Notes under the pieces: model-generated
The model's input: only the letters and a program-made list of their open reading frames with translations
What the model was told of the DNA's origin: nothing
Databases searched by the model: none
Shown here: in pieces, positions 5,628 to 8,404 of the stretch
How the letters are laid out: every line of letters begins with the position of its first letter
Position numbering within the stretch: the stretch's first letter is position 1
Assembly (NCBI GenBank): GCA_900554905.1
Contig: USJB01000044.1
Location: 1 to 8,404, forward strand
Direction of reading: 5' to 3'
DNA length: 8,404 nt
Source of the DNA: an uncultured Collinsella sp.
Lineage (GTDB): Bacteria > Actinomycetota > Coriobacteriia > Coriobacteriales > Coriobacteriaceae
Position numbers and translations under genes: made by a program

Positions 5628-6806
5628 ATGAACGTTCTGGTCGTCAACGCAGGATCTTCGACCCTTAAGTATCAGGTCATCGATACCAAGTCCCACAAGG
5701 TGTCCGCAAAGGGCTCCTGCGAGCGCGTCTGCTTTACCGGTGGTACCTTCACCCATGCTGCCAATGGCTCCAAGAAGGTGACCGAGAACATCGAGTTCCC
5801 CGACCACAAGGTCGCCATCGAGGTCGTCCTGAAGGACCTTGAGGCCAACGGCGTCAAGATCGAGGGCATCGGCCACCGTATCGTTCAGGGCGGTTGGTAC
5901 TTCGGCGATTCCTCCCTCGTCGACGAGGACGTCCTCGCCAAGATTCGCGAGGTCGCCCCGCTGGCGCCGCTGCACAACAACCCCGAGGCCAACGTTATCG
6001 AGTACTGCCTCGAGCAGTATCCCGACCTGCCCAACGTCACGGTCTATGACACCGCTTTCCACTTCAATATGCCCGAGGTCGCCAAGACCTACGCCCTGCC
6101 CAAGGACGTCTGCGACAAGCTGCACATCCGTAAGTACGGTGCCCACGGCACCAGCTACCGCTACATCTCCAAGAAGGTTGCCGAGATGACCAACGGCGAG
6201 GCCCGCAAGGTCGTCGTGTGCCACATCGGTTCCGGTGCCTCCCTGTGCGCCATCGAGGACGGTAAGTGCATGGACACCACCATGGGCTTGACGCCGCTCG
6301 ACGGTGTCATGATGGGCACCCGCTGCGGTTCCATCGACCCTGCTACCGTGTGCTACCTGCAGCGCGAAGGCGGCTACACCTTCGACGAGGTCGACGAGAT
6401 GATGAACAAGAAGTCCGGCCTTTTGGCTGTGACCGGCGGCAAGACCAACGACTGCCGCAACGTTGAGGAGCTCGCCGCTGCTGGTGACCCCGAGGCTCAG
6501 CTCGCCTTCGATATGTTCGTCTACAAGATTGCCGCTAAGGCCGCCGAGATGGCCACCTCCATGTGCGGCATGGACACCCTGGTCTTTACCGCCGGCATCG
6601 GCGAGCACGCTCCCGCTGTCCGCGCTGGCGTGGCCGACCGTCTGGCCTTTATGGGCGTCAAGATGGACCATGCCCGTAACGCCCTGCGTGGCGACGGCGC
6701 TTGGTGCCTGTCTGCCAAGGATTCCAAGGTTAAGATTTTCGTCATCCCTACGGACGAGGAGTTCATGATCGCTTCCGACGTCGAGCGCATCGTCAACGGC
6801 AAGTAA
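5628..6806 (+). CDS. ackA: Acetate kinase, copy 1 (diverged)
   Basis: A 392-residue protein of the acetate/butyrate kinase family, which converts acetyl phosphate and ADP to acetate and ATP. The N-terminal VVNAGSSTLKYQ (N7, S10, K14), GHRIVQGG (R84), VYDTAFH (D141), YGAHGTS (H173), H199, MGTRCGSIDP (R232) and PTDEE (E377) match the known catalytic positions. Several conserved positions differ from the consensus: HLGNG is HIGSG (S202), GTSH is GTSY (Y177), and GIGEN is GIGEH (H327). The segment after SGLLA (VTGGKTND) is one residue longer than in copy 2. Ala172 replaces the usual Phe before the catalytic His. AGGGAG lies upstream of the ATG. Codon use is strongly biased to C- and G-ending codons, as in highly expressed genes. 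No phosphotransacetylase gene (pta) lies next to it in this window. It is clearly a family member, but donor or acyl specificity may be altered. Confidence 0.93.
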   Translation: MNVLVVNAGSSTLKYQVIDTKSHKVSAKGSCERVCFTGGTFTHAANGSKKVTENIEFPDHKVAIEVVLKDLEANGVKIEGIGHRIVQGGWYFGDSSLVDEDVLAKIREVAPLAPLHNNPEANVIEYCLEQYPDLPNVTVYDTAFHFNMPEVAKTYALPKDVCDKLHIRKYGAHGTSYRYISKKVAEMTNGEARKVVVCHIGSGASLCAIEDGKCMDTTMGLTPLDGVMMGTRCGSIDPATVCYLQREGGYTFDEVDEMMNKKSGLLAVTGGKTNDCRNVEELAAAGDPEAQLAFDMFVYKIAAKAAEMATSMCGMDTLVFTAGIGEHAPAVRAGVADRLAFMGVKMDHARNALRGDGAWCLSAKDSKVKIFVIPTDEEFMIASDVERIVNGK

Positions 6807-6810
6807 TTGC

Positions 6811-6856
6811 AAGAGGGGAGGGGCTGGACGACCGAGCGCCGTTCGGCCCCTCTTTT
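6811..6856 (+). terminator. Intrinsic terminator after acetate kinase copy 1
   Basis: GAGGGG (6818-6823) pairs with CCCCTC (6847-6852). An inner stem CCGAGC (6832-6837) with GTTCGG (6841-6846) closes a GCC loop, leaving an eight-base bulge, and TTTT follows (6853-6856). Because GAGGGG is repeated as AAGAGGGG (6811-6818), the outer arm can pair in two registers. The structure starts a few bases after the stop codon and should separate the two acetate kinase transcripts. Confidence 0.75.
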
Positions 6857-6875
6857 GCGCTCGTTGGGCGATATG

Positions 6876-6918
6876 CTTGATAGCTATTTATCAAGTTGTG
6901 ATAACTTCTTATTAAAAT
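6876..6918 (+). promoter_or_regulatory. Promoter/operator region of acetate kinase copy 2
   Basis: An AT-rich island in GC-rich DNA. CTTGATA (6876-6882) and TATCAAG (6889-6895) are a perfect inverted repeat with a 6-base centre. TTATCA (6888-6893) also pairs with TGATAA (6899-6904) around AGTTG. The three TGATA half-sites are centred at 6880, 6891 and 6901, about one helical turn apart. Downstream, TAAAAT (6913-6918, five of six to TATAAT) or TATTAA (6910-6915) could be the -10; TTATCA is a weak -35 for the latter. The region follows a terminator and precedes the gene by about 50 bp, so a promoter is expected here. The regulator is not identified. Confidence 0.5.
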
Positions 6919-6970
6919 GCGGCCGCCTTAAGGGGTCTGCGTCGACCGTATTGCACTGCAAAGGAGTCTC

Positions 6971-8149
6971 ATGAACGTACTTGTTGTCAACGCCGGCAGC
7001 TCGAGCCTTAAATATCAGCTTTTGGATACCGTTACCCGCGAGGTTTTCGCCAAGGGCAACTGCGAGCGTATCGGATCGGAGATGGGCATCTTTGGTCACT
7101 CCGAGAACGGTGGCACCAAGCAGACCGAGGAGGTTCCCTTCCCCGATCATCGCTCTGCTATCGCTCGCGTGCTCGAGGAGCTCGAGAAGACCGACTTTAC
7201 GATTGATGGCATTGGACATCGCATCGTTCAGGGCGGCTGGCACTTCGATGATTCCGCAGTCGTCGACGATGAGGTCATGGCCAAGATCCTTGAGGTGGCC
7301 CCGCTCGCCCCGCTGCACAATTACGGCGAGGCCGCGGCAATCGAATATTGCCGCGAGAAATATCCGGAGCTGCCCAACGTGGCCGTCTTCGACACCTCGT
7401 TCCACATGACCATGCCCGAGGTCGCCTACACCTACGCGCTGCCCAAGGACGTGTGCGACAAGTACCACGTGCGCAAGTACGGCGCGCACGGTACGAGCCA
7501 CCGTTACGAGTGGATGATGGCCAAGGAGATCCTGGGTTCGCGCTGCCACCGCCTGCTTTCGTGCCATCTGGGCAACGGTGCTTCGCTCGCTGCTATCGAG
7601 GACGGCGTGTGCCGCGACACCACGATGGGTCTCACGCCGCTCGATGGCCTGATGATGGGCACCCGTTGCGGTTCCATCGACCCGGCCACCGTGTGCTACC
7701 TGCAGCGCGAGGGCGGCTACAGCTACCAGGAAGTCGACGACATGATGAACAAGCAGTCCGGTCTGCTTGCCATCTCGGGCATCTCCAACGACGCCCGCGA
7801 CATCCGCACGCGCGCCTCCGAGGGCGACGAGCGCTGCCTGCTCGCCTTCGATATGTTCGCCTATAAGGCCATGCAGCAGGCCGGTTCCATGATCGCTTCC
7901 ATGGCGGGCGTGGACACCATCACCTTTACCGCCGGCATCGGCGAGAATGACTGGTCGATCCGCAAGGCCTTCTGCGACTGCTTTGAGTGGCTGGGCGTGC
8001 GCATCGACAACAATAAGAACCGCGAGGCCGTGGGCAACGGCCCGCAGGTCATCAGCGCTGCCGGCTCCGCCGTCACGGTCATGGTCATCCCCACCGACGA
8101 GGAATACATGATTGCCCACGACGTCGAGCGCCTGACCAAGAACAACTAA
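6971..8149 (+). CDS. ackA: Acetate kinase, copy 2
   Basis: A second 392-residue acetate kinase, encoded 164 bp after copy 1 on the same strand. It keeps more of the family consensus than copy 1: VVNAGSSSLKYQ, R84, VFDTSFH (D141), GTSHRY (H173, H177), CHLGNGAS (H199, N202), MGTRCGSIDP (R232), LLAISGISND, TAGIGEN (N326) and IPTDEEYMIA (E377). Like copy 1 it has GHRIVQGGW rather than the usual GHR.VHGG, and Ala172 in place of the Phe before the catalytic His. AAAGGAG precedes the ATG at a normal distance. It is bounded by the terminator of copy 1 and by its own terminator, so it is probably transcribed alone from the AT-rich promoter region. It is the better candidate for the standard acetate kinase (substrate-level ATP formation in acetate-producing fermentation), although the changed acyl pocket leaves substrate range open. 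Confidence 0.95.
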   Translation: MNVLVVNAGSSSLKYQLLDTVTREVFAKGNCERIGSEMGIFGHSENGGTKQTEEVPFPDHRSAIARVLEELEKTDFTIDGIGHRIVQGGWHFDDSAVVDDEVMAKILEVAPLAPLHNYGEAAAIEYCREKYPELPNVAVFDTSFHMTMPEVAYTYALPKDVCDKYHVRKYGAHGTSHRYEWMMAKEILGSRCHRLLSCHLGNGASLAAIEDGVCRDTTMGLTPLDGLMMGTRCGSIDPATVCYLQREGGYSYQEVDDMMNKQSGLLAISGISNDARDIRTRASEGDERCLLAFDMFAYKAMQQAGSMIASMAGVDTITFTAGIGENDWSIRKAFCDCFEWLGVRIDNNKNREAVGNGPQVISAAGSAVTVMVIPTDEEYMIAHDVERLTKNN

Positions 8150-8171
8150 CGCGCGCATTTGCAAGTAAACG

Positions 8172-8207
8172 AAAGGCCTCCAGAGCAACAGCTCCGGAGG
8201 CCTTTTT
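8172..8207 (+). terminator. Intrinsic terminator after acetate kinase copy 2
   Basis: AAAGGCCTCC (8172-8181) pairs perfectly with GGAGGCCTTT (8196-8205). An inner stem GAGC (8183-8186) with GCTC (8191-8194) closes an AACA loop across one A-C mismatch, and a run of five T (8203-8207) ends it. It lies 22 bp after the stop codon. The stem is nearly symmetrical, so weak termination on the - strand is also possible. Confidence 0.9.
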
Positions 8208-8404
8208 ACTAGCATGCGGAAATTCCAGTCCCGAAGTGATCGTCACCAGCAACGCCTGCGCTCCCAACAGCAGCATCCAATCATTCAGATCTTCAGCTCC
8301 TGATCGTAGCCAAGCCGCCGTCCACTCCACATGCCCTGATTGCCACGCGGCGGCAGGGACCCTACAGGGTAAAGCTCTGAAAACTTTCCGCAGGACGCAT
8401 GAAA
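8208..8404. other. 3' flank without a convincing gene
   Basis: Nothing here is well supported. It contains a short perfect dyad ACCCT-AC-AGGGT (8359-8370) and GTGATCGTCAC (8236-8246). On the - strand a 39-codon frame is open from the window edge to a TGA at 8285-8287 (ending GYDQELKI) and could be the tail of a convergent gene. On the + strand an ATG at 8399 with AGGA just upstream might start a gene beyond the edge. Neither can be decided from this window. Confidence 0.3.

Noticed and set aside
5613..6812. 399-codon open frame on the - strand opposite acetate kinase copy 1
   Set aside because: It is the antisense shadow of a strongly codon-biased gene; composition is dominated by Val, Leu, Gly, His and Asp with no domain signal, while the + strand has a clear full-length enzyme.
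6876..6895. FNR- or CRP-type binding site before acetate kinase copy 2
   Set aside because: The half-sites resemble TTGAT/ATCAA but are eight bases apart rather than four, and TGTGA lacks a matching partner at the CRP spacing; kept only as an unassigned dyad.
6884..8215. 443-codon open frame on the - strand opposite acetate kinase copy 2
   Set aside because: Same codon-bias artefact as for copy 1; it also runs through the terminator and the promoter region.
8085..8330. 81-codon - strand frame starting with GTG near the right edge
   Set aside because: It crosses the intrinsic terminator and the end of acetate kinase copy 2 and lacks a good ribosome-binding site.

Overview
The window reads as chromosomal DNA from a GC-rich, anaerobic, fermentative actinobacterium. 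The best guess is a Coriobacteriia member close to Collinsella. This is inferred from overall composition, from the style of the proteins and from a pair of fermentative acetate kinases; no rRNA or other taxonomic marker is present to confirm it. All convincing genes lie on the + strand.

Layout: (1) 1-279 is the 3' end of a gene resembling the C-terminus of ribonuclease D. (2) 344-1048 encodes a membrane zinc metallopeptidase of the YugP family. (3) 1164-2601 is xseA, the exonuclease VII large subunit, broken by a frameshift near 1791-1800. It is followed by intact xseB (2644-2910) and a HIT-family nucleotide-binding protein (2960-3295) that has its own TATAAT box. (4) 3337-4227 and 4347-5507 encode a LysR-type regulator and an MFS transporter. 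This pair is visibly AT-richer than its surroundings and looks like an accessory regulator/efflux cassette. The regulator gene contains what looks like a complete intrinsic terminator inside its reading frame. (5) 5628-6806 and 6971-8149 are two tandem acetate kinase genes, each 392 codons and each closed by a hairpin terminator. (6) 8208-8404 holds no convincing gene.

How the genes work together: XseA and XseB would form exonuclease VII, so the break in xseA predicts loss of that enzyme unless the lesion is a sequencing or assembly error. The LysR and MFS genes probably form a regulator-target pair with an unknown substrate. The acetate kinases make ATP from acetyl phosphate in fermentation. 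The upstream copy departs from the family consensus at several nucleotide-site positions, and both copies carry Ala in place of the usual Phe in the acyl pocket, so the two may not be functionally equivalent.

I found no CRISPR array, insertion sequence, tRNA, rRNA, phage or defence module. I do not see an obviously new biological system. The best leads are the diverged tandem acetate kinases with a phased dyad operator between them, the in-frame terminator in the LysR gene, and the xseA lesion.
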